Notes: generated by a model from the sequence alone, not told the origin. Counted from the stretch's first letter, positions 38,953-47,288 are shown. The stretch is 64,000 nucleotides of DNA from Catenuloplanes niger (GCF_031458255.1 NZ_JAVDYC010000001.1:9224501-9288500); one strand, 5' to 3'. Made by a program: numbers and translations.

Positions 38953-39345
38953 ATGATCATGTCTTTGCTGCTGGATCTCGCCAACATCCTGGGCGGATTC
39001 CTGCTCGCCATAGCCCTGCTGAGCCGCCTGCCCCGGATCGGTGACGATCTGGCCCGGTTCGCCGGCCGGCTCGGCGCGTTCGGCTGGATCGTCGGCATCG
39101 TCGCGCTCGTCACCGGCGGGTACTTCCTCATCGTGCACCTGATCTCCGGGCCGCGCGTCTTCCACTTCGAGGTGGTCGGCGTCATCGTCGGCGTCCTGCT
39201 GCTGTGGGACCGGCTGACCGGCCGCCGCCCGGTCGCCCGCGCCGACGGCACGCCGGACGGCGCGGTCGGTGCCGGCCTGATCCTGGCGATCTTCGGGATC
39301 ATCGCCATCGTGGTCGGCCTGCAGGGCCTGGTCACGCCGGACTGA
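38953..39345 (+). CDS. small membrane protein, four helices
   Basis: A 130-residue protein with helices at about 3-22, 40-62, 70-88 and 107-126. GGAGGA precedes the ATG by nine bases. No family was recognised. The gene follows the 48-residue membrane protein by 102 bp and precedes the truncated methyltransferase. Confidence 0.65.
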   Translation: MIMSLLLDLANILGGFLLAIALLSRLPRIGDDLARFAGRLGAFGWIVGIVALVTGGYFLIVHLISGPRVFHFEVVGVIVGVLLLWDRLTGRRPVARADGTPDGAVGAGLILAIFGIIAIVVGLQGLVTPD

Positions 39346-39407
39346 CCCGCCGCCGGGCCCGCCGGCCACTGTGGACCGTTTCGTGCCGGCGGGCCTACGC
39401 TGCGTCG

Positions 39408-39896
39408 ATGGACAAGCCGAGCGTGGCGCGGATGTACGACTACTACCTGGGCGGCCGGCACCAACCGCGGCCGACCGACATCGACCCCGAGGCGGTCGCG
39501 CTCGGCGCCGAGCTGCTGCGCGGCAACGACCGGGCCGCCGCGATCCGGGGTGACCTGACCGCGCCCGCGGACATCCTGGCCCACCCCGAACGGGAGCGGC
39601 TGATCGACCCGGCCGAGCCGACCGCGCTGCTGATGCTGTCCGTGCTGCAGTTCCTGCCCGACGAGGCCGTGGTGCCCGCGGTGCGTACCCTGCGCGACGC
39701 CTTTCCGCCCGGCAGCTGTCTCGCGCTGACGCATCCCGTCGCGCCGCCGCCGGACCACGATCCGACCGCCGCGGTCGCCGAGGTCTACCGGCCGGCCGGC
39801 GTGCGGACCGCGACCGCCCGCACGCGCGCGGAACTCACCGCGCTGTTCGGCGACTACCTGCCGGTCGAGCCGGGCCTGACCTGGGTGACGCACTGA
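39408..39896 (+). CDS. truncated DUF574-type SAM methyltransferase lacking its SAM-binding core
   Basis: A 162-residue protein. The start (KPSVARMYDYYLGGRHQPRP) and the end (AEPTALLMLSVLQFLPDEAV, LTHP) match the two ends of the actinomycete SAM methyltransferase family of about 270 residues (Methyltransf_19). The central part that holds the GxGxP-type SAM motif is missing; GNDRAAAIRGDLTAPADILA joins the halves directly. It is therefore an in-frame internal deletion, not simple truncation. It may be an inactive remnant or a binding protein. Confidence 0.75.
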   Translation: MDKPSVARMYDYYLGGRHQPRPTDIDPEAVALGAELLRGNDRAAAIRGDLTAPADILAHPERERLIDPAEPTALLMLSVLQFLPDEAVVPAVRTLRDAFPPGSCLALTHPVAPPPDHDPTAAVAEVYRPAGVRTATARTRAELTALFGDYLPVEPGLTWVTH

Positions 39897-39997
39897 CGTC
39901 CGGAGTCGGACCCGGGCGCGCCCGACCCGGTCGGGATGCCGGTGGTCGCGGGCGTGGGACGCAAACCGTGATCGACCCGTCACCGCCGTACTGGTGA

Positions 39998-40035
39998 CTA
40001 TGTGACAGGGAACGGCGGCGTTCCCTGTCACATAG
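39998..40035. repeat. perfect 17-bp inverted repeat before the YCII-sigma operon
   Basis: CTATGTGACAGGGAACG (39998-40014) is exactly inverted at 40019-40035 around GCGG. It lies about 50 bp upstream of the YCII gene. No T run follows. It could be an operator for the operon, a terminator for the methyltransferase, or a leader stem. The AT content of the arms (CTATGTGAC) is unusual here. Confidence 0.7.
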
Positions 40036-40087
40036 ACTGCGCGTCGTGAGGGTGAGGCACTGCTCCACCCACGAGAGGAAACGACCG

Positions 40088-40414
40088 ATGCGCTACCTGA
40101 TGACGTCCATCTCCACCGAGACCACGCCCGCGCCGGACGAGAAACTGTTCGCCGACATGGCCGCGTTCGTCCAGGAGCTCACCGCGGCCGGGCAGCTGCT
40201 GGCCACCGGCGGCCTCGCGCCGGCCGGCACGGTGCTGACCTCCCGGGACGGCGAGATCACCACGGTCGACGGGCCGTTCACCGAGGCGAAGGAGGTCGCG
40301 GCCGGCTTCGCGCTGATCGAGGTCGGGTCCGAGGCCGAGGCGATCGAGCTGTGCCGGCGGTTCCGGCGCATGGTCGGCGACGGCAAGAGCGTGATCCAGC
40401 AGGTGTTCGGCTAG
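40088..40414 (+). CDS. YCII / DGPF-domain protein
   Basis: A 108-residue protein. YCII signature: RYLMTSISTE at the start, then TTVDGPFTEAKEVAAGFALI (the DGPF motif and following helix). Members are small dimeric proteins with unknown catalytic role; in actinomycetes they are normally encoded directly before ECF42-type sigma factors, exactly as here. Stop and next start are two bases apart. ATG with GAGAGGAAACG upstream. Confidence 0.9.
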   Translation: MRYLMTSISTETTPAPDEKLFADMAAFVQELTAAGQLLATGGLAPAGTVLTSRDGEITTVDGPFTEAKEVAAGFALIEVGSEAEAIELCRRFRRMVGDGKSVIQQVFG

Positions 40415-40416
40415 GG

Positions 40417-42357
40417 ATGGAGACCGTCGAGGCGGTCTGGCGCCTCGAGTCGGCCCGCATCGTCGCCGCGCTCACCCGCGTGGTGCACGATGTGGGCCTG
40501 GCCGAGGAACTGGCCCAGGACGCGCTGGTCACCGCGCTGGAGCGGTGGCCGGCCGACGGCGTGCCGGACAACCCGGGCGCCTGGCTGATGACGGTCGCGA
40601 AACGCCGGGCCGTCGACCACATCCGGCGGTCGCAGGCGCGGGACCGCGCCTACGCGGAGACTGCGGCCCGGCCCGGCGACGACACCGCGGACGGCGACGA
40701 GCGCGACGACGTCCTGCGGCTGATGTTCGTCACCTGCCACCCGGTGCTGCCCGCCACGGCCCGGGTCGCGCTCACGCTCAAACTCGTCGGCGGGCTCACC
40801 ACCGGCGAGATCGCCCGCGCGTACCTGGTCACCGAGCAGACGATCGCGCGCCGCATCTCGTCCGCCAAGCGCACGCTCGCGGCGGCCGGCGTCGCGTTCG
40901 CGCTGCCCGACGGCCCCGAACTGGCGGAACGGCTGGACGCGGTCCTCGAGGTCATCTACCTGATCTTCAACGAGGGGTACACCGCCACCGCCGGCGACGA
41001 CCTGGTCCGCGCCGACCTGTGCCGGCAGGCGCTGCGGCTCGGGCGGCTGCTGGCCGTGCTCGCACCCGGCGAGTCAGAGGTGCACGGGCTGGTCGCGCTG
41101 ATGGAGATCCAGGCGTCCCGGGAAGCGGCCCGCACCGCGCCGGACGGCACACCGATCCCGCTGCACGAGCAGAACCGCGGGCGCTGGGACCGGTTGCTCA
41201 TCCAGCGCGGCTTCGCGGCCATGTTGCGCGCCCGGGACGCCGGCGGAGCGCCCGGCCCGTACCTGCTCCAGGGCGCGATCGCGGCCTGTCACGCGCAGGC
41301 CCGCACCGCCGAGGAGACCGACTGGGCGCGGATCGCCTCGCTCTACGCGACGCTGGAGACGCTGCGGCCGACGCCGGTCGTGCGGCTCAACCGTGCGGTC
41401 GCGGTCGGTGCGGCGGACGGGCCGGCGGCCGGTCTCGCGCTGACCGACGCGCTCCTCGACAACCCGCGGCTGCGCGACTACCACCTGCTCCCGGCCGTGC
41501 GCGGCGACCTGCTGGCCCGGCTCGGGCGGCACGCGGCGGCCCGGACCGAACTGCGCCGCGCCGCCACGCTCACCCGGAACCGGGCCGAGGCCGCGTACCT
41601 GCGCGGCCGCGCCGACGGCCTGCCGGCCGAGGACCAGGACCGGACCCCGAGCGGCGGTACGGTACGGGAACGCGCCGCCGAGTTCCTGACCCGGCACGAC
41701 GCGAGCACCCGCCGGTCGTACGCGCAGACGCTCGACCGGCTCCGCCGGGCGCTCGGCGACGACACCCCGATGACCACGCTCACCGCGGACGCGATCACCC
41801 GCGCCTGCGTCACCGCGTGGGGCGAGGCCGCGCCGGCCACCTGGAACCGGCACCGGGCCACGATCCGGTCGTTCGCGGCCTGGGCGGGCGTGCCCGGGCT
41901 CGCCGCCGGGCTGGAGCGGCGCGCGGACACCCGTACCGTGGCCGGGCCCCTGCCCACCGAGACGGTGGCCGCGCTGTGCGCGGACGGCGCGCACCCGCTG
42001 CGGGAACGCGCGCTGTGGCTGCTGCTGCACGAGTCCGGCGCGACCGTCACCGCGGCGCTCGGGCTCGACGTGCAGGACCTCGACCTCGACGACCGCAGCG
42101 CCCCCGGGAAGGGCGTGACCTGGCGGTCCGGGACCGCACGGCTGCTGCCGGCCCTGATCGGCGGGCGGGCGCGCGGCCCGCTGTTCCTCGCCGACCGGCG
42201 CCCCGGTCCGGCCCGGACACCGGCCGCGGCGGCGGACCTGTGCCCGGAGACCGGCCGGCGGCGGCTGTCCTACGAACGCGCCGAATACCTGTGCAAGCGC
42301 GCCACCGGGGCCACGCTGCGGCGGTTCAGCCCCGGGAGCGCTGCACGTCGTCGGTGA
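40417..42357 (+). CDS. ECF42-type sigma factor fused to a degenerate tyrosine-recombinase domain
   Basis: A 646-residue fusion. Residues 1 to about 400 are a standard ECF42/DUF6596 sigma factor: region 2 LAEELAQDALVTALERWPAD and AWLMTVAKRRAVDHIRR, region 4 TGEIARAYLVTEQTIARRIS, then the extension with LEVIYLIFNEGYTATAGDD and TPR-like helices. Residues about 424-640 look like a tyrosine recombinase: a SAM-like core-binding domain (TRRSYAQTLDRLRRALGDD) and LLLHESGATVTAALGLDVQD. The catalytic arginine expected after SGA is threonine, and the H-x-x-R and tyrosine motifs are gone because the protein ends at TLRRFSPGS. The recombinase half is therefore inactive. It reads through without a stop, so the fusion is real at the DNA level. 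The 3' end overlaps the next gene by 32 bp. Confidence 0.85.
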   Translation: METVEAVWRLESARIVAALTRVVHDVGLAEELAQDALVTALERWPADGVPDNPGAWLMTVAKRRAVDHIRRSQARDRAYAETAARPGDDTADGDERDDVLRLMFVTCHPVLPATARVALTLKLVGGLTTGEIARAYLVTEQTIARRISSAKRTLAAAGVAFALPDGPELAERLDAVLEVIYLIFNEGYTATAGDDLVRADLCRQALRLGRLLAVLAPGESEVHGLVALMEIQASREAARTAPDGTPIPLHEQNRGRWDRLLIQRGFAAMLRARDAGGAPGPYLLQGAIAACHAQARTAEETDWARIASLYATLETLRPTPVVRLNRAVAVGAADGPAAGLALTDALLDNPRLRDYHLLPAVRGDLLARLGRHAAARTELRRAATLTRNRAEAAYLRGRADGLPAEDQDRTPSGGTVRERAAEFLTRHDASTRRSYAQTLDRLRRALGDDTPMTTLTADAITRACVTAWGEAAPATWNRHRATIRSFAAWAGVPGLAAGLERRADTRTVAGPLPTETVAALCADGAHPLRERALWLLLHESGATVTAALGLDVQDLDLDDRSAPGKGVTWRSGTARLLPALIGGRARGPLFLADRRPGPARTPAAAADLCPETGRRRLSYERAEYLCKRATGATLRRFSPGSAARRR

Positions 42358-43021
42358 CCGTGATCCCGGCCGCGAACTCGGCGATCGTGGCGGTGTCCCA
42401 GCGCAGGTTGTTCCACAGCTGGACGTTCAGATAGGCGCCGTCGCCGAGCGGCACGAACAGCGTGCGGACCCCGTCCTCGCTGGTCCACAACGCGGCCGGC
42501 CGGCCGGCGACGGTGACCTGCTCGCCGGGCACCCCGGCGCCCGGCGCCTCGTCCTGGAGCGAAACGGTGATCTTGTTGGCGAACGAGTCCGGGTTCCGGT
42601 CGGGGAGGCCGATCGGCGCGATCAGCAGCGTGGTGGCGACGGAACTCTGGATCTCCCAGCCCTCCGGCACCATGTCGATCGTGAAACCCTCGGGCTGGTC
42701 ACCGGCGAACGCGACCAGGCGCACGCCGGAGGCACCGCCGGTGTCCACCGCGCTCGCGGTGCCGCCGGGAGTCGCCGGCGCGGCGGACGGCGCGGCCTCG
42801 ATGCGGTCGCCGCCGCGCTCGGCCGGTGGGCCCGCGGTCACCACCGCGACGCCGAGCGCACCCACCGCCACCAGCGCCAGCGCGCCGCCCAGCAGGCCGT
42901 GCACCTGCCGCTTGCGGCGCAGCGCCACCCGGCCGCGCGTCACGTCGGAATCCACCGTGCCCGGAGCCGGCGGGTGCTCCGGCCCGGCGATCCGGTCCAG
43001 GTACTGCCGCAGATCACTCAT
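42326..43021 (-). CDS. membrane protein partner of the SigE-family sigma factor
   Basis: A 231-residue protein with a cytoplasmic N-terminus of about 55 residues (MSDLRQYLDRIAGPEHPPAP), one membrane helix (GLLGGALALVAVGALGVAVV) and an outer domain rich in beta strands. It lies 22 bases after the sigma gene, an arrangement typical of anti-sigma or sensor partners, although no zinc HxxxCxxC motif is present. The start ATG at 43021 has GAGGGCG upstream. The 3' end runs into the recombinase fusion by 32 bp. Confidence 0.7.
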   Translation of the reverse strand: MSDLRQYLDRIAGPEHPPAPGTVDSDVTRGRVALRRKRQVHGLLGGALALVAVGALGVAVVTAGPPAERGGDRIEAAPSAAPATPGGTASAVDTGGASGVRLVAFAGDQPEGFTIDMVPEGWEIQSSVATTLLIAPIGLPDRNPDSFANKITVSLQDEAPGAGVPGEQVTVAGRPAALWTSEDGVRTLFVPLGDGAYLNVQLWNNLRWDTATIAEFAAGITVTDDVQRSRG

Positions 43022-43043
43022 CGCCCTCGTCCTCAGGCTCTCT

Positions 43044-43568
43044 TCAGATGACCGCACCGGACACCGACCGGTCCAGTGCCTCGCGCAGCCGGTCCAGGCC
43101 CCGCGCCGTCTGGCTCTTCACCGTGCCCGTGCTGCAGCCGAGCGCGTCCGCGGTCTCCGCGATGTCCAGCTCGTAGAAGTACCGGAACACCACCGCGGCC
43201 CGCATCCGCGGCGGCAACTCGCGCAGCGCGCGGCGCACCTCGCCCGCGGCCTCCGGCTCGTCGGCCGACACCGGCGCCTCCGTCTCCGGCGGCACCGCCG
43301 TGCTCCGCTCCGCCCGCCGCCACGGCCGCCGGTGCTCGTCCACCAGGCAGTTGACCAGTGCGCGCCGCAGATATCCGTCCGGGTTGCGGGCCGCCCGGAA
43401 CGACGGCCACGCCACGTACAGCCGGGTCAGCGTGGTCTGCACCAGATCCTCCGCCGTGTGCGCGTCCCCGCCGGTCAACAGCGTGGCGGTCCGCACCAGC
43501 CCCGCGCGCCGCGCCGACACGAAGTCATGAAACTCCTGGTCGCGCGCGTTGCCTCTCCCGACCTTCAT
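43044..43568 (-). CDS. SigE-family RNA polymerase sigma factor (ECF)
   Basis: A 174-residue sigma factor. Region 2: FHDFVSARRAGLVRTATLLT and AEDLVQTTLTRLYVAWPSFR; region 4: LRELPPRMRAAVVFRYFYEL and IAETADALGCSTGTVKSQTA. The RARRAG start and length match the actinomycete SigE-type group. It directs RNA polymerase to a specific regulon on envelope or stress signals. It is cotranscribed with the membrane protein downstream, its likely regulator. Confidence 0.9.
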   Translation of the reverse strand: MKVGRGNARDQEFHDFVSARRAGLVRTATLLTGGDAHTAEDLVQTTLTRLYVAWPSFRAARNPDGYLRRALVNCLVDEHRRPWRRAERSTAVPPETEAPVSADEPEAAGEVRRALRELPPRMRAAVVFRYFYELDIAETADALGCSTGTVKSQTARGLDRLREALDRSVSGAVI

Positions 43569-43629
43569 GATCCCCTGACGGAATCACACGGCCCGGGGTT
43601 GCATCCGCGAGTGTCAGCTGCACGACAGT

Positions 43630-43842
43630 TCACCGCGCTGACCCGGTCGTCGTGGCGGCCCGGTGGCCGCGACCGGTCACCGCGCCGCCGGCGACGTCCG
43701 CGACCGCGAAGGCCCGGTCCGCCCGGTCACCGACGCCCAGCACCAGCCGCCCGCCCGACAACCGGTCGACCGCCGCCGCCTGCGCCACCAGTTCCCACGC
43801 CCGCCACCGCGGCACCGGCGTCACCGTCCGGCCCAGCAGCAC
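43630..43842 (-). pseudogene. fragment of an LLM-class flavin monooxygenase
   Basis: A short minus-strand frame reads LLLGRTVTPVPRWRAWELVA then QAAAVDRLSGGRLVLGVG, matching the conserved core of luciferase-like (LLM) monooxygenases. The rest of the roughly 300-residue enzyme is absent on both sides: after LGVG the match is lost, and no conserved N-terminus precedes it. It is a decayed remnant between the sigma factor and the hydrolase. Nothing else is seen in the 356-bp gap. Confidence 0.65.
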
Positions 43843-43924
43843 CCGCCGCGTCCCGCACGGGTGGGCGGCCGTCGGCGCGGGCGGGAGGCTGGAACGAGCG
43901 GCCGGGTGGGTCTACCCTCCGGCC

Positions 43925-44695
43925 ATGGATCATGGTGAGCGGGCGGTGCCGGTGGAGTTGCCGGTGCTGCGGTGGGGTGCGCGGGATGCCGCGACGCGGG
44001 TGCTGCTGGTGCACGGGCTGACGTCGGCGGCGGTCGTGTGGTGGCAGGTGGCGGACGGGCTGGCGCGGGCCGGCTGCCGGGTGACGGCGGTGGATCTGCG
44101 CGGCCACGGGCGTGCGCCGGGTGCGGTCGGCTACCGGCTGGCGGACCACGCGGCGGACCTCGGCGCCGTCGACGACGAGGGTGCGGGCTGGGACGTGGTG
44201 GTCGGGCACTCGCTGGGCGGCGCCGCGGTGGTGACGGCCGCGGCCGCCGGTGTGCTGGACGCGCGGGCGTACCTGTTGCTGGATCCGGTGTTGCGGGTCT
44301 CCGGGCCGGAGATCGAGCGGTACGTCGTCGCGCTCACGGCCGAGCTGACCGCCACCCCGGCGGAGATCGCCGAGGCGCAACCGCGCTGGCACCCGGAGAC
44401 GGTGCGGTTGAAGGCGGCGGCCGCGGCCGCGTGCTCGCCGTACGTGGTGGAGCACTGCCTGCGCGACAACGGCCCGTGGGATCTGCTGCCGTCGATCGGG
44501 CGGATCGGCGCGCCGGTGACGGTGCTGGGTGCGGACCCGGTGGTCGAGGAGCCGAGCTTCCCGGACGCGCAGGCGGCCGCGCTGCCGGGGCACGCGACCT
44601 ACCGGGTCGCCCCCGGGTGCGGGCACTCGCCGCACCGGGACGACCCGGATCTGGTGGTGGCCGCGGTTATTTCTTCGTCTCCTGCTGGAGCGTGA
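43925..44695 (+). CDS. alpha/beta hydrolase
   Basis: A 256-residue enzyme. Oxyanion loop LLVHGLTSAAVVWW, nucleophile elbow VVGHSLGGAAV (Ser near 96), and the final histidine in APGCGHSPHRDDPDL. The acid residue is probably the aspartate in VTVLGADPVVEE. It may cleave esters or C-C bonds; the substrate is unknown. ATG at 43925 is preceded by GGCC only, a poor RBS. Its 3' end overlaps the lipoprotein gene by 29 bp. Confidence 0.85.
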   Translation: MDHGERAVPVELPVLRWGARDAATRVLLVHGLTSAAVVWWQVADGLARAGCRVTAVDLRGHGRAPGAVGYRLADHAADLGAVDDEGAGWDVVVGHSLGGAAVVTAAAAGVLDARAYLLLDPVLRVSGPEIERYVVALTAELTATPAEIAEAQPRWHPETVRLKAAAAAACSPYVVEHCLRDNGPWDLLPSIGRIGAPVTVLGADPVVEEPSFPDAQAAALPGHATYRVAPGCGHSPHRDDPDLVVAAVISSSPAGA

Positions 44696-45116
44696 CGCAG
44701 TCGTCGCCGCCACCGGTGCCACCGCCGGCGTCGGGTTCCCAGCGGAGCGCGGCGTCGGCGGCGGCCATCTGGGCGTAGGCCTCGCCGTCCTCGAGGCAGT
44801 CGTCGTGGTCGCGGCCGACCTGGGTGCCCTCCGGGTCGACGCGCCAGAGGCCGTCGCGGGTCAGCTCGACCCGTACGTCGAAGCCCTTGCCCTTGGTCTG
44901 GCGGAAGTGCGCCTGCAGCGGCACCACCCACAGCCCGGACGGCTTCTGCTCGATCTGGGCCTGGTCGCCGCGGTCGCCGTTCTCGTCCCAGGCGTCGATG
45001 TAGACGGCGGAGCCCGGCTTGATCTGCCGGAGCTCGGAGGTGTCGGTACCACTGCAGGCGCCGAGCACCGGCGCCGCGACGGCGAGCGCCAGCAGGGCGG
45101 CGAGCGAGCGGTTCAT
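44667..45116 (-). CDS. small lipoprotein
   Basis: A 149-residue protein with a lipoprotein signal (MNRSLAALLALAVAAPVLGA, lipobox LGAC, Cys 21), then a small beta-rich domain (AVYIDAWDENGDRGDQAQIE). It has one more cysteine pair (DDC in the middle and at the end). It would be anchored outside the membrane. No function is known. Convergent overlap with the hydrolase gene. Confidence 0.75.
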   Translation of the reverse strand: MNRSLAALLALAVAAPVLGACSGTDTSELRQIKPGSAVYIDAWDENGDRGDQAQIEQKPSGLWVVPLQAHFRQTKGKGFDVRVELTRDGLWRVDPEGTQVGRDHDDCLEDGEAYAQMAAADAALRWEPDAGGGTGGGDDCVTLQQETKK

Positions 45117-45168
45117 TGGAGCAGCCTTTCGACGTGGAGATCGTGACGCCTGAGACGGTAGAGGATCT

Positions 45169-45195
45169 TGACAACTTCAGCATTGCCTTAAATAA
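45169..45195 (+). promoter_or_regulatory. putative sigma-70 promoter before the DNA repair gene
   Basis: TTGACA (45169-45174) and TAAATA (45190-45195) are separated by 15 bp, shorter than the usual 17. This is an AT-rich pocket in a GC-rich genome, about 25 bp before the start of the alkylation-repair protein. Confidence 0.45.
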
Positions 45196-45218
45196 GCCGG
45201 GTCTGAAATAGTCGGCGG

Positions 45219-45887
45219 ATGGATGCTGAGGTGGACGCCGTCCAGGCCGAGCTGGCCACGCTGGACGACCCGGGGGTGCGCGCGGTCAACGAGAGGCACG
45301 GCGACGATCACGGCGTGCGGCTGGGCGCGCTGCGCGCGGTCGCGAAGAGATTGAAGACCCGGCAGGACCTGGCGGTACGGCTATGGGACACCGGCGACAG
45401 CGCGGCGCGACTCGTGGCGTTGCTGATCTGCCGGCCGAAGGCGTTCGACCGGGACGCGCTGGACCGCATGCTGCGTGACGCCCGCACGCCGAAGGTGCAC
45501 GACTGGCTCGTCAACTACGTGGTGATGAAGAGCCCGCACGCCGAGGACCTGCGCGTGACCTGGTCCGCCGACCCGGACCCGGTGGTGGCGAGCGCGGGCT
45601 GGGCGCTGACCGGTGAGCGCGTCGTGCGGAAGCCGGCCGGCCTGGACCTCGACGGTCTGCTCGACGTCATCGACGCGGAGATGAAGGGCGCACCGGACCG
45701 GCTGCAGTGGGCGATGAACCACTGCCTCGCCCAGATCGGCATCCAGCACCCGGCGCGGCGGGCCCGCGCGCTGGAGATCGGCGAGCGCCTCGAGGTGCTC
45801 AAGGACTATCCGACGCCGCCGGGCTGCACGTCGCCGTACGCGCCGGCCTGGATCTCCGAGATGGTCCGCCGGCAGGACGCCGGCTGA
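45219..45887 (+). CDS. DNA alkylation repair protein (AlkD-like HEAT repeats)
   Basis: A 222-residue all-helical protein with HEAT-like repeats, matching the DNA-alkylation-repair family (AlkC/AlkD-like glycosylases). Typical segments: RLGALRAVAKRLKTRQDLAV, SAARLVALLICRPKAFDR and VHDWLVNYVVMKSPHAED. It would remove N3- or N7-alkylated purines. The ATG follows a weak GG stretch. Its promoter is probably the TTGACA/TAAATA pair upstream. Confidence 0.8.
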   Translation: MDAEVDAVQAELATLDDPGVRAVNERHGDDHGVRLGALRAVAKRLKTRQDLAVRLWDTGDSAARLVALLICRPKAFDRDALDRMLRDARTPKVHDWLVNYVVMKSPHAEDLRVTWSADPDPVVASAGWALTGERVVRKPAGLDLDGLLDVIDAEMKGAPDRLQWAMNHCLAQIGIQHPARRARALEIGERLEVLKDYPTPPGCTSPYAPAWISEMVRRQDAG

Positions 45888-45893
45888 CGAGAG

Positions 45894-45945
45894 CCCTCCC
45901 GGAGCGACCGGCTTCACGGGGCCGGACGGCGTCGCTCCGGGAGGG
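45894..45945. terminator. bidirectional terminator hairpin
   Basis: CCCTCCCGGAGCGAC (45894-45908) pairs perfectly with GTCGCTCCGGGAGGG (45931-45945), with a 22-base loop that can itself fold. It lies between the convergent repair gene and the siderophore operon. No T run. Confidence 0.75.
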
Positions 45946-46081
45946 GCGGGGAATCAGGTCTCGACGGCGAGCCCACGTTCGGCACGCCCGCGCCGAGGCT
46001 GAGCCCCGCCCACTGTGCCGCATCCCACAGGCGGAACCGGCCAGCCTCCCGGGACGCGCCGGACGGGGTGCCGCCCGCGGG

Positions 46082-47230
46082 TCACACCACGATGATCTGT
46101 GGGTGCGGGTGGCGCAGGAAGTCGTGGTGCGAGATGTCCCAGCCGTAGGCGCCGGTCCGGGCGAAGACCAGCACGTCGCCGACCCGCAGCCGGTCCACGT
46201 GGACGTTCCGGGCCAGCACGTCGCGCGGCGTGCACAGCTCACCCACGGCGTCGACCGGCACGTCCGTCACCGACGGCCGGGTGAACTCCCACTCCCACGC
46301 GTCGTCGCGGGGCAGCACGGTGAACGGGTGGCTGTACCCCCACGCCGCCGGCAGCCGGAAGTGGTGGGTACCGCCGCGGAGGACCGCGAACCAGCGGCCG
46401 TGCGTCCGTTTCAGGTCGATGACCTCGGCCGCGTACCACCCCGCGTCCGCGGCCAGGAAACGGCCGGGTTCAAAAACCAGATCCACGTTCCCGGGTACGG
46501 TGAGCGTGGCGAGCCCGGCGTGGAGCGCTTCCAGGTCGAGCGTGTCGGCACCGGTGTAGGAGACGCCGAGTCCACCGCCGACGTTGACGTAGCGCAGATC
46601 CAGCCCGTACCGCGCCGCGGCCGCCACCGACCAGTCCACCGCGCCGGCGACGAACCTGGCGTAGGCGCCGGCGTCCAGCGAGTTCGACACCGCGTGCAGG
46701 TGGAAGCCGCGCAGTTCGACCGCGCGCAGCGGCACCGCGAACGCGGCGTCCAGCGTGGCCTCGTCGATCCCGAACGGCGTCGGGGTACCGGTCATCCGGT
46801 GACTGCCGTCCGGGCCGGCCACGGCCCGGTTGACCCGCAGCGCCGCGGCCGCCCGCGTCCCGAGCCGGCCGGCGATCGCGTCCAGGCGGCGCAGCTCGAG
46901 GACGCTCTCGACGTGGACGAGCGCGCCGGCCCGTACCGCGTCGTGCAGTTCCCGGTCGGTCTTCGCGGGCCCGCCGAAGGCGATCCGCCGCGCGCCGGCC
47001 GCGACCGCGAGCGCGAGTTCCCCGCCGGAGGCCACCTCGAGGCCGTCCGTGGCGGCGGCGAGCGCGGCGACCACGTCCGGGTGCCCGTTGGCCTTGACCG
47101 CGTAGAGCAGCGTCGCCCCGGCCGGCAGCGCCGCCCGCACCCGCGCCGCGGTCTCGGCCAGCACGGCCCGGGAGTAGACGTAGGCGCTGACCGGGCGCTC
47201 GGCGCCGAGCAGCGCGTCAGGGAACGGCAT
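46082..47230 (-). CDS. type III PLP-dependent decarboxylase of the siderophore operon
   Basis: A 382-residue alanine-racemase-fold decarboxylase (ornithine/diaminopimelate decarboxylase family). The PLP lysine is in LLYAVKANGHPDVV (near 45), the phosphate-binding loop in VNVGGGLGVSY, and the EPGRFL motif follows; DVLVFARTGAYG carries the C-terminal Tyr region. In NIS siderophore loci such enzymes (SbnH or PvsE type) decarboxylate an amino-acid-citrate intermediate. It follows two IucA/IucC synthetases in the same direction after a 92-bp gap with a hairpin. Substrate inferred. Confidence 0.85.
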   Translation of the reverse strand: MPFPDALLGAERPVSAYVYSRAVLAETAARVRAALPAGATLLYAVKANGHPDVVAALAAATDGLEVASGGELALAVAAGARRIAFGGPAKTDRELHDAVRAGALVHVESVLELRRLDAIAGRLGTRAAAALRVNRAVAGPDGSHRMTGTPTPFGIDEATLDAAFAVPLRAVELRGFHLHAVSNSLDAGAYARFVAGAVDWSVAAAARYGLDLRYVNVGGGLGVSYTGADTLDLEALHAGLATLTVPGNVDLVFEPGRFLAADAGWYAAEVIDLKRTHGRWFAVLRGGTHHFRLPAAWGYSHPFTVLPRDDAWEWEFTRPSVTDVPVDAVGELCTPRDVLARNVHVDRLRVGDVLVFARTGAYGWDISHHDFLRHPHPQIIVV

Positions 47231-47288
47231 GCGGGCTCCTCACCGGATCGCCGGGGGCCGGCCGGCCGCCCGGGTCGCACCGGACCGG

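Noticed and set aside
41690-42357. Active integrase with attachment site
   Set aside because: Catalytic residues are missing and no tRNA or direct repeats typical of att sites were found nearby.
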